Shown here in pieces: positions 1 through 8,377 of a DNA stretch of 64,000 nt (the first letter of the stretch is position 1; each line of letters begins with the position of its first letter). Under the pieces are notes generated by a model, which saw nothing but the letters and a program-made list of their open reading frames with translations, ran no database searches and had not been told where the DNA came from. Source of the stretch: Campylobacter sp. 2014D-0216. GTDB taxonomy: Bacteria; Campylobacterota; Campylobacteria; Campylobacterales; Campylobacteraceae. Location: the NCBI RefSeq assembly GCF_014931215.1, contig NZ_CP063089.1, forward strand, positions 1-64,000, written 5' to 3'. The position numbers and the translations under genes are program-made.

Positions 1-405
1 TTGACCTAAGATATTACCTTTAAAGTCTGTATAAATTTCCATCATATTGTTGGTTCTAAATTTGTAACCGTTGATTTTTTTATCTACTTCTACGATCGCT
101 GCATTTGGTTGTGCTGCTTGTACTTTAGTCATTACTTCTTTTGGGATAAAACCAGTTGGTATACCTTTGTATTTACCATCAACTTCTTTCCAATCACCAT
201 TAATGATGAAATTAATTTCTGTTCCATCTACTAAATTTACTTCGTATGAATCAACATCTTGCTTTACATAACCTACGTTTACACCTTTAAAATGTGTATT
301 TAAAAATTCTTGAGCTTTTTGAGGTAAAGCACTTGGACTAACGATCATATCCGCAAACATAGAACTTGCACAAACTAAACTAGCTAACATTAATTTCATT
401 TTCAT
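1..405 (-). CDS. PepSY-like (DUF2874-type) periplasmic protein, 3' end missing
   Basis: I translated this from the minus strand. The ATG lies at 405-403 with a GGAG Shine-Dalgarno about 6 bases upstream (411-414). It reads 135 codons with no stop and runs off the left edge, so the C-terminus is missing. The first ~18 residues (MKMKLMLASLVCASSMFA) form a Sec signal peptide, so the product should be periplasmic. The rest has the short beta-rich pattern of the putative beta-lactamase-inhibitor-like PepSY family: repeated units containing 'VDG.EI.F...G.W' and 'G.IP.GFIPKEV'. Proteins of this family are small periplasmic proteins of unknown or stress-related role. The family call rests on pattern recognition only, and I assign no function. 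Confidence 0.7.
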   Translation of the reverse strand, partial: MKMKLMLASLVCASSMFADMIVSPSALPQKAQEFLNTHFKGVNVGYVKQDVDSYEVNLVDGTEINFIINGDWKEVDGKYKGIPTGFIPKEVMTKVQAAQPNAAIVEVDKKINGYKFRTNNMMEIYTDFKGNILGQ

Positions 406-472
406 TTTTTCTCCTTTAAATTAAAAAGTTGAAAGAATGATATTAAACGCTTGTGAAATTTATGTGAATTTT

Positions 473-2185
473 TTAATTTTTAAATCCTACGACTTTGTTT
501 TTATCAAATGATGATTCTATTTCCTTTTCGATAGTTTGTAAAAAATCACTCATTTTAAACACACCATCTTTAGAAATAGCTGCTTTTAGCGCTGTATTTT
601 TTACCACCATTACAATTTGCGCTCCACTTAATTCATATGAAGCTAGATTAGCCAGATTAAACATATCATCAAAAATAGCATTTTTAGGCAGGGCTTTTTG
701 CCATATCATTAAGCGTTGCTCGTGGTTTGGTTTTTTAAATTCTATTTTATAGTCAAATCTTCTTGAAAAAGCCACATCTAAACTTTCTAAAAAATTAGTT
801 GTAGCTATTATAACCCCGCTAAAACGCTCAATTTGCTCTAAAAAGATATTTTGCATTTGATTGTGCATTTTATCTGCACCAGCACTACTTTCTACCCTTG
901 TGCTTAAAAACTGATCAGCCTCATTTAAAAGCAAAATAGGACTTTGTTTACTTGTTTGACAAAGCTCTTTATAGGTGTCAAAAATTTTTCTTACATTTTG
1001 CTCACTCTCGCCTACATATTTGCTTAAAATTTTAGAACAATCAAAACTTAAAATCGATTTTTTCATCGCCTTTGCCATACTTAAAGCACTCATAGTCTTG
1101 CCTGTACCTGCAGGACCATAAAAGATAATCTTAGCTTCTATGTTTTTATTGGTCTTAATACCCCATTTATTTAGTCTTTCTAAAACTTTTTTATCCTGTT
1201 GTTTTAGTATGCTTTCTAGCAAATCCTTAGTGCTTTGTGGCATGATCACATCGTCTATATTGATATTTGGTTCAATCAGTTCAAATATATCCTGACTTTT
1301 TACTAAATTTTGCAATTTAATTTTTTTATTTTTCTTTGGCTCTTTAAAGTTAATGATTCTTTGTAGGATATCATCACTTAAATAAAATATCTTAGTTATA
1401 TCCCCTAAAGAATTCACAAACTCATCATACTCTAAGAGATTAGAACTTAACAACTTAGAATCTTCTTCCAATAAAGCTTTATTTTCTTCTTTTTGCGTAT
1501 CATTTTCACTAATTAAGTGCAATAAAAAATTATAATCTCTGCTATAAGAATTTTCTGTATTAAGCAAGTATTCTTCTTTTAGCAAACTAATAAATATCAA
1601 ACATTCTTTATCATTTAAAGCATACTCTTTAAAAATCTCTGCTAAAACATTAGAAATTTTACTTTTTTTCAATCGCTCTTTAATGTATGATTCAAACACT
1701 GCTATATCTTTTTTTATGCTTTTGCTTTGGTTGCTTTTTGCAAAAAAACGCAGTCTTTGATAAAGTTCGATTTTAAAAAATTCATCTTTTAAATACGCAA
1801 TATGATCTTCATAAATTGCATCTTGCATATAATCTTGTATGGTTTTATTTTCTAAAACCTGCAAGAAAACTTCGCCCAAACTCACATCACACTGTAATAA
1901 ATTTAAAAGTAAACTAGAGTTTTTACTCGCTTTAAAATCAGAAAAAATTTGAACTATAAAACCCTTCTCTATAAGACTTTTAAGATCTTTTAAATGATCT
2001 AAATACTCATATTCATCATTTTTAAAAACTTCACTAAGAAGACTATAAACATTCATACTCACACTAGCTTGTAGATAATTTTTACACAAGTGCTTTAGTA
2101 TTAAAATTTCATCTTCACTACATTGTAAGTTTTTATAAATAGCGCTTTTAAAAGTATCGTTGAGAAAAAGTTTTAAATCTTTCAT
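473..2185 (-). CDS. AAA-family ATPase, last gene of the lipoprotein/ligase operon
   Basis: The protein has 570 residues. The N-terminal ~320 are predicted helical and I recognise no domain in them. The C-terminal ~240 form an AAA module: Walker A GPAGTGKT near residue 357, a Walker B-like strand 'ILLLNEAD', a sensor-1 'ATTNF' and the arginine pair in 'AFSRRFDYKIEF'. The Walker B acidic pair reads N-E rather than D-E. I have seen the 'NEAD' form in related bacterial AAA proteins, so it is probably a subfamily trait and not damage. No signal peptide or membrane segment is present, so it is likely cytoplasmic. It starts 8 bases after the lipoprotein gene and completes a run of overlapping genes. 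It corresponds by order to the Cj0377-type gene of C. jejuni. Substrate unknown. Confidence 0.85.
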   Translation of the reverse strand: MKDLKLFLNDTFKSAIYKNLQCSEDEILILKHLCKNYLQASVSMNVYSLLSEVFKNDEYEYLDHLKDLKSLIEKGFIVQIFSDFKASKNSSLLLNLLQCDVSLGEVFLQVLENKTIQDYMQDAIYEDHIAYLKDEFFKIELYQRLRFFAKSNQSKSIKKDIAVFESYIKERLKKSKISNVLAEIFKEYALNDKECLIFISLLKEEYLLNTENSYSRDYNFLLHLISENDTQKEENKALLEEDSKLLSSNLLEYDEFVNSLGDITKIFYLSDDILQRIINFKEPKKNKKIKLQNLVKSQDIFELIEPNINIDDVIMPQSTKDLLESILKQQDKKVLERLNKWGIKTNKNIEAKIIFYGPAGTGKTMSALSMAKAMKKSILSFDCSKILSKYVGESEQNVRKIFDTYKELCQTSKQSPILLLNEADQFLSTRVESSAGADKMHNQMQNIFLEQIERFSGVIIATTNFLESLDVAFSRRFDYKIEFKKPNHEQRLMIWQKALPKNAIFDDMFNLANLASYELSGAQIVMVVKNTALKAAISKDGVFKMSDFLQTIEKEIESSFDKNKVVGFKN

Positions 2186-2193
2186 ATTTTCCT

Positions 2194-2673
2194 TTATATT
2201 GGTTTTATACTGAGTTTTATTTTATTTTTTATATCACTAAAATTAATACTTTCATCACAGACTTCGTATGAAATATCATAATTTTTGCTAGATATTTTTT
2301 GGCTAAAACCACAAGAATGGTTTTTTTTATTTTTTCCATAAAAAATTGGTTTTTTATGAATTATATCCTCTAAAAAATCTTCATAGTATGCGTTGTTAAA
2401 AAATCTTTGGTTGAATTTTTTTTTCGCATAACAAACACTGTTAATGCAAATTTGATCCGTGATTTTTAGTTCAAACAAAACCTTAGAAGCATTATAAAAT
2501 TCTAACTTTGTAAGATGACTCCCCTTGTTTAAAAAACCATAATCAGCAAATTTAATTTGTGGCGTTTTTAAAACAATATAAGCACTTTGTGTATGTGTTT
2601 TGTTTTTCATTGCGCATGCACCCAAAACAACACACACAAAGCCTAAAAAAATCAGTTGGTGTATTTTTTTCAT
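2194..2673 (-). CDS. Putative lipoprotein of 159 residues
   Basis: The N-terminus ([20 protein letters not shown]) is a lipoprotein signal peptide ending in the lipobox LGAC, so Cys20 should be lipidated and the protein anchored in the cell envelope. The remainder has no domain I recognise. It contains a Cys pair in 'CINSVC' and further cysteines toward the C-terminus, and is rich in Lys, Phe and Asn. The start codon overlaps the stop of yajQ as ATGA (2670-2673), indicating translational coupling. The AAA ATPase follows 8 bases later. A homologous lipoprotein occupies this place in C. jejuni. Function unknown; the lipoprotein call itself is secure. Confidence 0.8.
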   Translation of the reverse strand: MKKIHQLIFLGFVCVVLGACAMKNKTHTQSAYIVLKTPQIKFADYGFLNKGSHLTKLEFYNASKVLFELKITDQICINSVCYAKKKFNQRFFNNAYYEDFLEDIIHKKPIFYGKNKKNHSCGFSQKISSKNYDISYEVCDESINFSDIKNKIKLSIKPI

Positions 2674-3161
2674 TTAAGATTTTTAAAACTAAGATTAAGC
2701 TCTAAATTGAGTTCTTTTACTATTTTCATTACATTTTGCAAATCATCAATTTGTTTTCCAACTACTCGAATTTCATTACCTCTGATACTCGAAGTTACTT
2801 TTAGCTTGCTATCTTTAATGGCTTTATTGATTTTTTTAGCACTATCTGTATCAATAGCATCGTTAACTTTTAAATTCAGTCTAAAATTAGCTCCACTTTC
2901 TCTGCTTAATTCTTTAATGCCATTAGGATTGATCCCTCTTTTGATTAACTTTGAAATCACAATATCCTTAAGCACTTCAAGCTTTGCTTCACTAGAGCAA
3001 ATAAGCTTAAATACACTTTCTTTTTCACTTAGTTCTATTTCACTTTTGATACCTTTTAAATCATATCTGCTATCAAGTTCTTTTTTGGCTTGCTCTAAAG
3101 CATTTTTTAGCTCTTGTTTATCAATTTCACCGCTAATATCAAAACTATGTTCACTTGCCAT
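2670..3161 (-). CDS. yajQ: YajQ-family nucleotide-binding protein
   Basis: From ATG 3161 this encodes 163 residues beginning [14 protein letters not shown], the normal length and start for YajQ (UPF0234). A longer reading from 3194 adds 11 residues that do not fit the family. The chosen start has AAGGAG about 11 bases upstream. Family hallmarks are the N-terminal 'SFDI', the 'SRYDLKG' segment and the C-terminal 'IRVVGK..DDLQ'. YajQ proteins have two ferredoxin-like folds and have been reported to bind RNA or nucleotides, including cyclic di-GMP in Xanthomonas; the role in Campylobacter is unknown. The first 11 bases overlap the end of the upstream dehydrogenase gene and the stop overlaps the lipoprotein start, so it sits inside one operon. 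Confidence 0.92.
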   Translation of the reverse strand: MASEHSFDISGEIDKQELKNALEQAKKELDSRYDLKGIKSEIELSEKESVFKLICSSEAKLEVLKDIVISKLIKRGINPNGIKELSRESGANFRLNLKVNDAIDTDSAKKINKAIKDSKLKVTSSIRGNEIRVVGKQIDDLQNVMKIVKELNLELNLSFKNLK

Positions 3162-4083
3162 TTTCCATAAACTCCTTAAGATTATTAAATACAATTTGTA
3201 TTAAATTTTGTATCGATTCTTGACTTGCCCATGCTACATGTGGGGTGATGATTAGATTTTCCTTGTTGTTTATGCTAAGCAATGGATGATCTTTGATCAT
3301 AGGCTCTACTTCAAGCACATCAAGCCCTACTCTAATATTTTTCTCATTCATAACTTGTGCCAAGTCTGCTTCATTGATGATCCCACCACGCCCCACATTA
3401 ATTAAAATAGCTTCATCTTTTAAAAGCAGCAATTCTTTTTTTGTCAATAAATTTTTAGTTTTGTCGTTTAAAGGTGCATGAATGCTAATCACATCACAAG
3501 TTTTCAAAAGCTCTTCAAGACTTACTCTTTCATACTCATTATTAAAATTTGCTCCAGAAGTTGAATAGTAACAAATTTTAGAACCAAACATTTGCGATAC
3601 TTTAGCCACTTCTTTACCAATCACACCAAGTCCGATAATACCATGTCTTTTGCCTGTTAAAGTATGTAAAATCCTGCTAAAATCAGTAAACATCGTACTT
3701 TTTGTCCAAAGTCCATCTTTGCTCCATTGATCATAATATGGAATTTGATTTAAAAAAGCAAAAAGCAAAGCAAAAGTATGACTTAATACACTTTTTGTAG
3801 AGTATCCGGCTGCGTTTTTTACCACTATGCCTTTAGAATTTGCATACTCTACATCAATATTATTAACCCCTGTGCCAAGCTGTAAAATCAACTTCAAGTT
3901 AGTTTGATCAATGACTTCTTTATCAATGATGACTTTATTGATCATCACTACTTCAGCATCAGCTATTCTTGAGATGACCTCATCTTTAGGAGTAAGCTCA
4001 TAGCTTATAAATTCTCCAACACTTTTAAAATCCGATAAATCCCCTCCGCCTAATGTAGCGGCATCTAAGCATACTATTTTCAT
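3151..4083 (-). CDS. D-2-hydroxyacid dehydrogenase
   Basis: The 310-residue protein belongs to the NAD-dependent D-isomer-specific 2-hydroxyacid dehydrogenases. The Rossmann motif is visible as '[13 protein letters not shown]' near residue 147. An '[10 protein letters not shown]' segment supplies the catalytic Arg, a Glu lies in 'LDVLEVEP', and a His lies in 'ITPHVAW'. Such enzymes interconvert 2-keto and D-2-hydroxy acids; the physiological substrate cannot be read from sequence. The start shares one base with the stop of the ATP-grasp gene (TAATG), and the 3' end overlaps yajQ by 11 bases. The gene corresponds by order to C. jejuni Cj0373. Confidence 0.92.
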   Translation of the reverse strand: MKIVCLDAATLGGGDLSDFKSVGEFISYELTPKDEVISRIADAEVVMINKVIIDKEVIDQTNLKLILQLGTGVNNIDVEYANSKGIVVKNAAGYSTKSVLSHTFALLFAFLNQIPYYDQWSKDGLWTKSTMFTDFSRILHTLTGKRHGIIGLGVIGKEVAKVSQMFGSKICYYSTSGANFNNEYERVSLEELLKTCDVISIHAPLNDKTKNLLTKKELLLLKDEAILINVGRGGIINEADLAQVMNEKNIRVGLDVLEVEPMIKDHPLLSINNKENLIITPHVAWASQESIQNLIQIVFNNLKEFMENGK

Positions 4084-5255
4084 TAATCTTTTATGATATG
4101 TCCTACAAATTTAGAATAATTATCAAGCACCAAACCGCCTTTTCTAAAGCCTAGTCCACATCCTTCATACGCAAAGAAAACTCCAGCTTGATAATAATCA
4201 TTTTCATTTTGGTTAAAATCTACAAATTCTTGATACACAAAACGGTTGTTTTGATAATCTCCATTTGTTTCAAAACTCACATCTCCGTTAGCTTCTATAA
4301 TAGAAACATTTGCCCCTTCTCTACCAAAAACAGGCTTTTTAACACATTTTTTGCCAACCAATGGTTGATCGCTTGTTTCTAACAATAAAGGGTGGTTTGG
4401 GTAAAGCTCCCATAAAATTTTCATAATACCCTTACTTTGGAAAAGTAAAGTGTAAGCAGGATTTAAAATAATCGCTTTTTGATTTTGCATGATTTGGGTT
4501 AAAAGCATAGCAAGCTCTCCCTCTTCTATAGCGATACTTTCCCAAGGAATAAGTTTAAAAAAGTATTCATAATTAACATCATTTTTAAATACACCCTCAG
4601 GCGAAAATTCCACCTCATCGACAAAAGAAAACTCACTTTCAAAACCTGCTTCATTGGCAATGTGTGCTAAAAGTTTTGTGGTGATCATATCCTCATCACT
4701 TCCTGCAATAGATGAGAATAATATCTTCCAGCCTTCATAATATCTTTCAAATTCACTTACATCTTCTTCTAAAGTAATAAGTCTTTTAAAATTATCTCTC
4801 AAAGCTTCATATATATTGTTAAACTGAGAACTTTCATCTAGATTGTTTTGTTTTAAAATCGCCCATTGTAAAATAGCACTTTCAAACAATGAAGTAGGAG
4901 TGTCAGCATTAAATTCTATAAGCTTTATAGGTTTTCCATCTAGTCCACCTGCTAAATCAAACCTACCATATAAATGCCAATGTACATCATTTGCCCAACT
5001 CATTTTAATAGCTTCTACAAGATTAAAAGGAATTCCAAGTTCATCAAAACGATCATTATCAATCACTTCTTGTGCTGCTGCAACAAACATATCATAAAGT
5101 TCATTTACCGCATCATAATAAGCATTTGCCTCACTTTCTTTTACACATACTAAATTAGGGTCTAAATAATCACTCCCATCTTTATCAGTATGCCATGAAA
5201 AACCCATTTGATCTAAGTAAGATTTTTCTAAAGGATTTACTTTTAAAAAATTCAT
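4083..5255 (-). CDS. ATP-grasp ligase, glutathionylspermidine synthase (GspS) C-terminal-like family
   Basis: At 390 residues this matches the single-domain GspS-like ligases (E. coli YgiC/YjfC type), which lack the amidase domain of true GspS. Visible ATP-grasp features are the metal/substrate segment 'LIEFNADTPTS' near residue 108, the nucleotide-binding 'KKPVFGREGANVSI' near residue 305 and a 'VYQEFVDF' segment. The family ligates an amine or peptide to a carboxylate using ATP. Since the neighbour at 5270-5887 is a Ser/Gly-tailed lipoprotein, the substrate may be that protein, as proposed for the ygiBC and yjfMC pairs; this is inference. It lies 14 bases downstream of the lipoprotein gene and shares one base with the dehydrogenase gene. 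Confidence 0.85.
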   Translation of the reverse strand: MNFLKVNPLEKSYLDQMGFSWHTDKDGSDYLDPNLVCVKESEANAYYDAVNELYDMFVAAAQEVIDNDRFDELGIPFNLVEAIKMSWANDVHWHLYGRFDLAGGLDGKPIKLIEFNADTPTSLFESAILQWAILKQNNLDESSQFNNIYEALRDNFKRLITLEEDVSEFERYYEGWKILFSSIAGSDEDMITTKLLAHIANEAGFESEFSFVDEVEFSPEGVFKNDVNYEYFFKLIPWESIAIEEGELAMLLTQIMQNQKAIILNPAYTLLFQSKGIMKILWELYPNHPLLLETSDQPLVGKKCVKKPVFGREGANVSIIEANGDVSFETNGDYQNNRFVYQEFVDFNQNENDYYQAGVFFAYEGCGLGFRKGGLVLDNYSKFVGHIIKD

Positions 5256-5269
5256 TTTTCCACCTTACC

Positions 5270-5887
5270 TTAAGATCCAAATGAGCTAGAAGAGCTTGAA
5301 GTCGCCTTAGAACCACCGCCGAAAAAGCCAGATTTTTTAGCGCTAGATCCCGAAGTAGCACTTGTACTTGCTTTGTTAAAGCTATTAACACTTCTTTGAT
5401 AAGCACTTTGATTAGAAAATGCTCCTCTTTGTTGGTTGGCAAAGTTTTGATTGTTAAAAAGCTTTGATCCTATCCAACTTCCCAAAATAGCTCCCGCTGC
5501 ACTTGCAAGTAATGTTTCACCCAAAGAAAGTCCACCACTACTCATTTGAGCATTGTTTGGGTTGGTTAAATTTGAAGTACCATTGTCTATTTTAGCAGCT
5601 TCTTCTTGGATTAGTTTGTCCATTTCTTCTTTAGTTAAAACTCTTTCTTGGCCATCAAGCTGCTTTAAAACCACTCTTGTTTCATCACTTGGAAACTGAT
5701 CTTTGATTTTGTATTGATTTGGTGCGGTTTCTTCGATGATAACAAAAGCACCTTGAGTGTTAGCTGCTTGGCTTAAAGCATTATTTGAATCATTTGTATT
5801 ACTACTACACGCACTTAAAGCACCTGCACTTATAGCAGCAATACCACTGATCATACTAAGCTTAAGTATAGTTTTAATGTGTTTCAT
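5270..5887 (-). CDS. UPF0323-type lipoprotein with Ser/Gly-rich tail
   Basis: The 205-residue protein starts with a signal sequence ending in a lipobox (ALSAC, Cys near residue 27), so it should be a lipoprotein. After an Asn/Ser linker comes a small domain of about residues 45-100 ('GAFVIIEETAPNQYKI.D'). Next is a glycine-zipper-like hydrophobic stretch, 'LLASAAGAILGSWIGSKL', around residue 130. It ends in a low-complexity tail of Asn, Gln, Ser and Gly, finishing 'SSSSSFGS'. C. jejuni has a homologue annotated as UPF0323 (Cj0371). The layout resembles E. coli YgiB, whose gene also precedes a GspS-like ligase gene. It is the first gene of a six-gene minus-strand operon. Confidence 0.87.
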   Translation of the reverse strand: MKHIKTILKLSMISGIAAISAGALSACSSNTNDSNNALSQAANTQGAFVIIEETAPNQYKIKDQFPSDETRVVLKQLDGQERVLTKEEMDKLIQEEAAKIDNGTSNLTNPNNAQMSSGGLSLGETLLASAAGAILGSWIGSKLFNNQNFANQQRGAFSNQSAYQRSVNSFNKASTSATSGSSAKKSGFFGGGSKATSSSSSSFGS

Positions 5888-5951
5888 AATCTTTCCTATA
5901 ATTTATAAGTTTAACTTAATAAGATTTTAACAAAAAAAGTATTAATAAAAA

Positions 5952-6566
5952 TTAATTGCCTTGATTTATCATCAACAAGCAATTTTGAATCAAAATAAAA
6001 ACAGCAAAAGCAAAAAAGATACAAGCACTAGTATAATCAACTAACTTTAAATTCTTTTCATATAAACGCATCATAAAAGCTTTGGAGAATAACAAAGCAA
6101 CCAAAGAAAAATAAACAATCGTTTCTAAAACTAAAACAAGTACCAAAACAAGTACCATCCATTGCATTTGTGCAAAATTAAAATTCGCAAACACACTCGC
6201 AAAATAAAAAATCACCTTAGGATTAGATAAGTTTGTAATAACTCCGCTTAAAAATGGAGAAATAGTTGTATTTTGTTTTTTTATACTGCCATTTTTTGTA
6301 TTTTTATAAATCACATAAGATAAATATAAAAGATAAAACGCTCCAAAGCTAGATAAAACAACTTGCAAAAATGGAAATTGATGAAAAATTACACTTAGGC
6401 CAAGTATGGAAAGTATGATCCAAACACTCATTGCTAAACTTACACCCAAGCTAGCTTTTAAAGCACTTTTTATCCCTTCTCTTAAAGCATAAGAGCTTAT
6501 TAAGAAAAAATCAGGTCCTGGTAAAATAAGTCCAAAAAAATGAATAATTAAAGCCCAAAGAAACAT
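5952..6566 (-). CDS. LysE/RhtB-family amino-acid exporter
   Basis: The 204-residue hydrophobic protein has about six membrane segments. It carries the family start 'IIHFFGLILPGPDFFLISS', whose GPDF signature is typical of LysE/RhtB exporters of amino acids or related metabolites in the inner membrane. Substrate cannot be assigned. The ATG at 6566 lies just beyond the rpsU terminator hairpin and I see no clear Shine-Dalgarno before it, so translation may be weak. Near residue 135-145 the protein holds a repetitive VLVLVLVLVL stretch caused by a tandem 12-base duplication (see repeat at 6133-6156). I do not recall a LysE gene at this point of the C. jejuni order. Confidence 0.88.
   Translation of the reverse strand: MFLWALIIHFFGLILPGPDFFLISSYALREGIKSALKASLGVSLAMSVWIILSILGLSVIFHQFPFLQVVLSSFGAFYLLYLSYVIYKNTKNGSIKKQNTTISPFLSGVITNLSNPKVIFYFASVFANFNFAQMQWMVLVLVLVLVLETIVYFSLVALLFSKAFMMRLYEKNLKLVDYTSACIFFAFAVFILIQNCLLMINQGN
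6133..6156. repeat. Tandem 12-base duplication inside the LysE-family gene
   Basis: Two perfect adjacent copies of AAAACAAGTACC (plus-strand reading) lie at 6133-6144 and 6145-6156. On the coding strand the unit is in frame and encodes Val-Leu-Val-Leu, extending a hydrophobic membrane segment by four residues per copy. Copy-number change would keep the frame. Confidence 0.9.
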
Positions 6567-6579
6567 CAGCTAAATGTAG

Positions 6580-6601
6580 AAAAGCCGATTACTCGGCTTT
6601 T
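6580..6601 (-). terminator. Rho-independent terminator of rpsU
   Basis: A perfect 8-base-pair stem (AAAAGCCG/CGGCTTTT) with a six-base loop lies 8 bases after the rpsU stop on the minus strand. It is followed by a short T-rich stretch and separates rpsU from the LysE gene. Confidence 0.8.
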
Positions 6602-6608
6602 GTTGGTA

Positions 6609-6821
6609 TTAGAGTCTTGACTCGTAGCGTCTAAGCATATAAAGTCTTTTAAGCATTTTTTTGCGAGCTGAAATTTTTTGTTTTTTACGAATTTCAGTCA
6701 TAGGCTCAAAAAATCTTCTAGCGCGAACTTCAGTAACAACTAGATTTCTATCTACTTGTTTTTTGAATTTTCTATACGCTTCATCAAAAGACTCATTAGG
6801 ATGTACCTTAATTCCTGGCAC
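6609..6821 (-). CDS. rpsU: 30S ribosomal protein S21
   Basis: The product has 70 residues, [20 protein letters not shown]... to ...LRRYESRL, and is the basic S21 protein of the small ribosomal subunit, which supports translation initiation. I chose the GTG at 6821-6819 as start because it gives the conserved MPGIKV N-terminus. Reading from the earlier GTG at 6833 adds four residues (MVRV) that look like translated leader. A GGTGAGG ribosome-binding sequence lies directly upstream. It is followed by its own terminator. The C-terminal half is strongly Arg/Lys-rich, as expected for an RNA-binding protein. Confidence 0.95.
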   Translation of the reverse strand: MPGIKVHPNESFDEAYRKFKKQVDRNLVVTEVRARRFFEPMTEIRKKQKISARKKMLKRLYMLRRYESRL

Positions 6822-7005
6822 GACCCTCACCACCTTTCTTTAATAAAATTAAAGAAGCGATTATACCATAAAATCACTTGAAAATAAAGTTTATTTTTGT
6901 AATAATTATATAAATAAAAATTAAATATAAAATTATAAACAACGACAAAGTTTGGTTTAATTTTTCTAGTACTACAATTAAAAAAACATTTTTTAAGGAA
7001 ATATA

Positions 7006-8376
7006 ATGAGTGCTTGTATCACAAACTATACCAAAAAAAGATATATTGCTTATATTATATCGATGGTTATTTTTATAGCCTTACCTTTTATCAAAATCAA
7101 CGGCAATCATTTTTTCTTGCTAAGTTTTGACCATAAAAAACTTAATTTATTTTTTATCGCTTTTGATACCCAAGAACTTTACCTAATGCCTTTTGTTATT
7201 ATAGGAATGTTTTTGACTATACTTTTTGTCACGACTTTAGCAGGAAGAATTTGGTGTGCTTGGACCTGTCCTCAAACCATAGCTAGAGTGATTTACAGGG
7301 ATTTGCTACAAACTAAAATTTTTAAAATTCACAAAAGCACTGCAAATAAACAAAAACAAGCCGATGGTTTTTTGATACAAAAAACCTTAAGTGTTGTGAT
7401 TTTTTATCTTTTTTCTTTGTTAATGATGAGTGCATTTTTGTGGTATTTTGTTCCGCCTGAAGATTTCTTTGTTTATATCCAAAACCCTAGTGAGCATTTA
7501 CTGCTTTTAGGAATTTTATTATGTGCTTCTTTGGCTTTTACCTTTGATATAGTGTATTTAGGGGAAAAATTTTGTGTTTATGTGTGTCCTTATGCAAGAA
7601 TACAATCTGTAATGTTTGACAACAACACTGTTCAGGTTATTTATGATGATAAAAGAGGTGGGGTTATTTATGATGGGCATACTAAACTTTATAAAAAACC
7701 ACCACAAGGTGAATGCATAGGCTGTGAAGCCTGTGTAAAAATTTGTCCTGCTCATATAGACATTCGTGCTGGTATGCAACTTGAATGCATTAACTGTCTT
7801 GAATGTGCTGATGCATGCTCTAAAGTCCAAGCTAAATTTGACCGCCCTAGTTTGATCAACTGGACAAGTGCAAAGGCAATCGAAACAAGAGAAAAAGTTA
7901 AATACTTTAGATTTAGAACTATTGGATATTTAGTAGTATTGTGTGGGGTTTTCATCGCCTTGGTTTTAATGGGTAGTAAAAAAGAAAACATGCTTTTAAA
8001 TATCAATCGTTCTAGTGAATTGTATCAAGTAAGAAAAACTCACAATGGAGAATTATTGATCACAAATGCTTATGTGTTTTTATTTCAAAATACTGACAAC
8101 AAAACCCATGAGTATTATTTTGATGTAAAATTACAAGGCATTGATGATGGTTTAGAGATCGTAAGACCTAAAAAATCTTTCACACTCAAAGCAGGAGAAA
8201 AAAACAAACATATTGTGGTATTAAAAGCTACCAAAAAACTAGCTGATAATAACAGAAAAGATACGATCATACCTTTAACCATAAAAGCCTATGCGGTTGA
8301 TGATAAAAATATCGCCGTTACAAGAGAAAGTAATTTCGTGTATCCTAAAAATTCAATTTTAGAGCAAAAAAACTAA
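7006..8376 (+). CDS. ccoG: Cytochrome oxidase maturation ferredoxin-like protein CcoG (FixG/RdxA)
   Basis: The 456-residue protein has about five membrane segments. Between residues ~236 and 275 it carries two cysteine clusters for [4Fe-4S] centres, 'CIGCEACVKICP' and 'CINCLECADAC'. A further 'WCAWTCPQT' lies near residue 84. The last ~120 residues form the immunoglobulin-like FixG C-terminal domain outside the membrane. CcoG proteins act in copper handling and assembly of cbb3 cytochrome oxidase. AGGAAA precedes the ATG. The stop is one base from cmeR, so the two are probably co-transcribed; the same arrangement occurs in C. jejuni (Cj0369c-Cj0368c). Confidence 0.93.
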   Translation: MSACITNYTKKRYIAYIISMVIFIALPFIKINGNHFFLLSFDHKKLNLFFIAFDTQELYLMPFVIIGMFLTILFVTTLAGRIWCAWTCPQTIARVIYRDLLQTKIFKIHKSTANKQKQADGFLIQKTLSVVIFYLFSLLMMSAFLWYFVPPEDFFVYIQNPSEHLLLLGILLCASLAFTFDIVYLGEKFCVYVCPYARIQSVMFDNNTVQVIYDDKRGGVIYDGHTKLYKKPPQGECIGCEACVKICPAHIDIRAGMQLECINCLECADACSKVQAKFDRPSLINWTSAKAIETREKVKYFRFRTIGYLVVLCGVFIALVLMGSKKENMLLNINRSSELYQVRKTHNGELLITNAYVFLFQNTDNKTHEYYFDVKLQGIDDGLEIVRPKKSFTLKAGEKNKHIVVLKATKKLADNNRKDTIIPLTIKAYAVDDKNIAVTRESNFVYPKNSILEQKN

Positions 8377-8377
8377 A

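Noticed and set aside
473-2185. Inactive ATPase because of the Walker B Asn
   Set aside because: The catalytic Glu remains and I recall the NEAD form in functional homologues, so loss of activity is not supported.
2656-3204. 182-codon plus-strand frame
   Set aside because: It is the antisense shadow of yajQ, rich in Ser/Leu as expected from AT-rich antisense, with no ribosome-binding site or domain.
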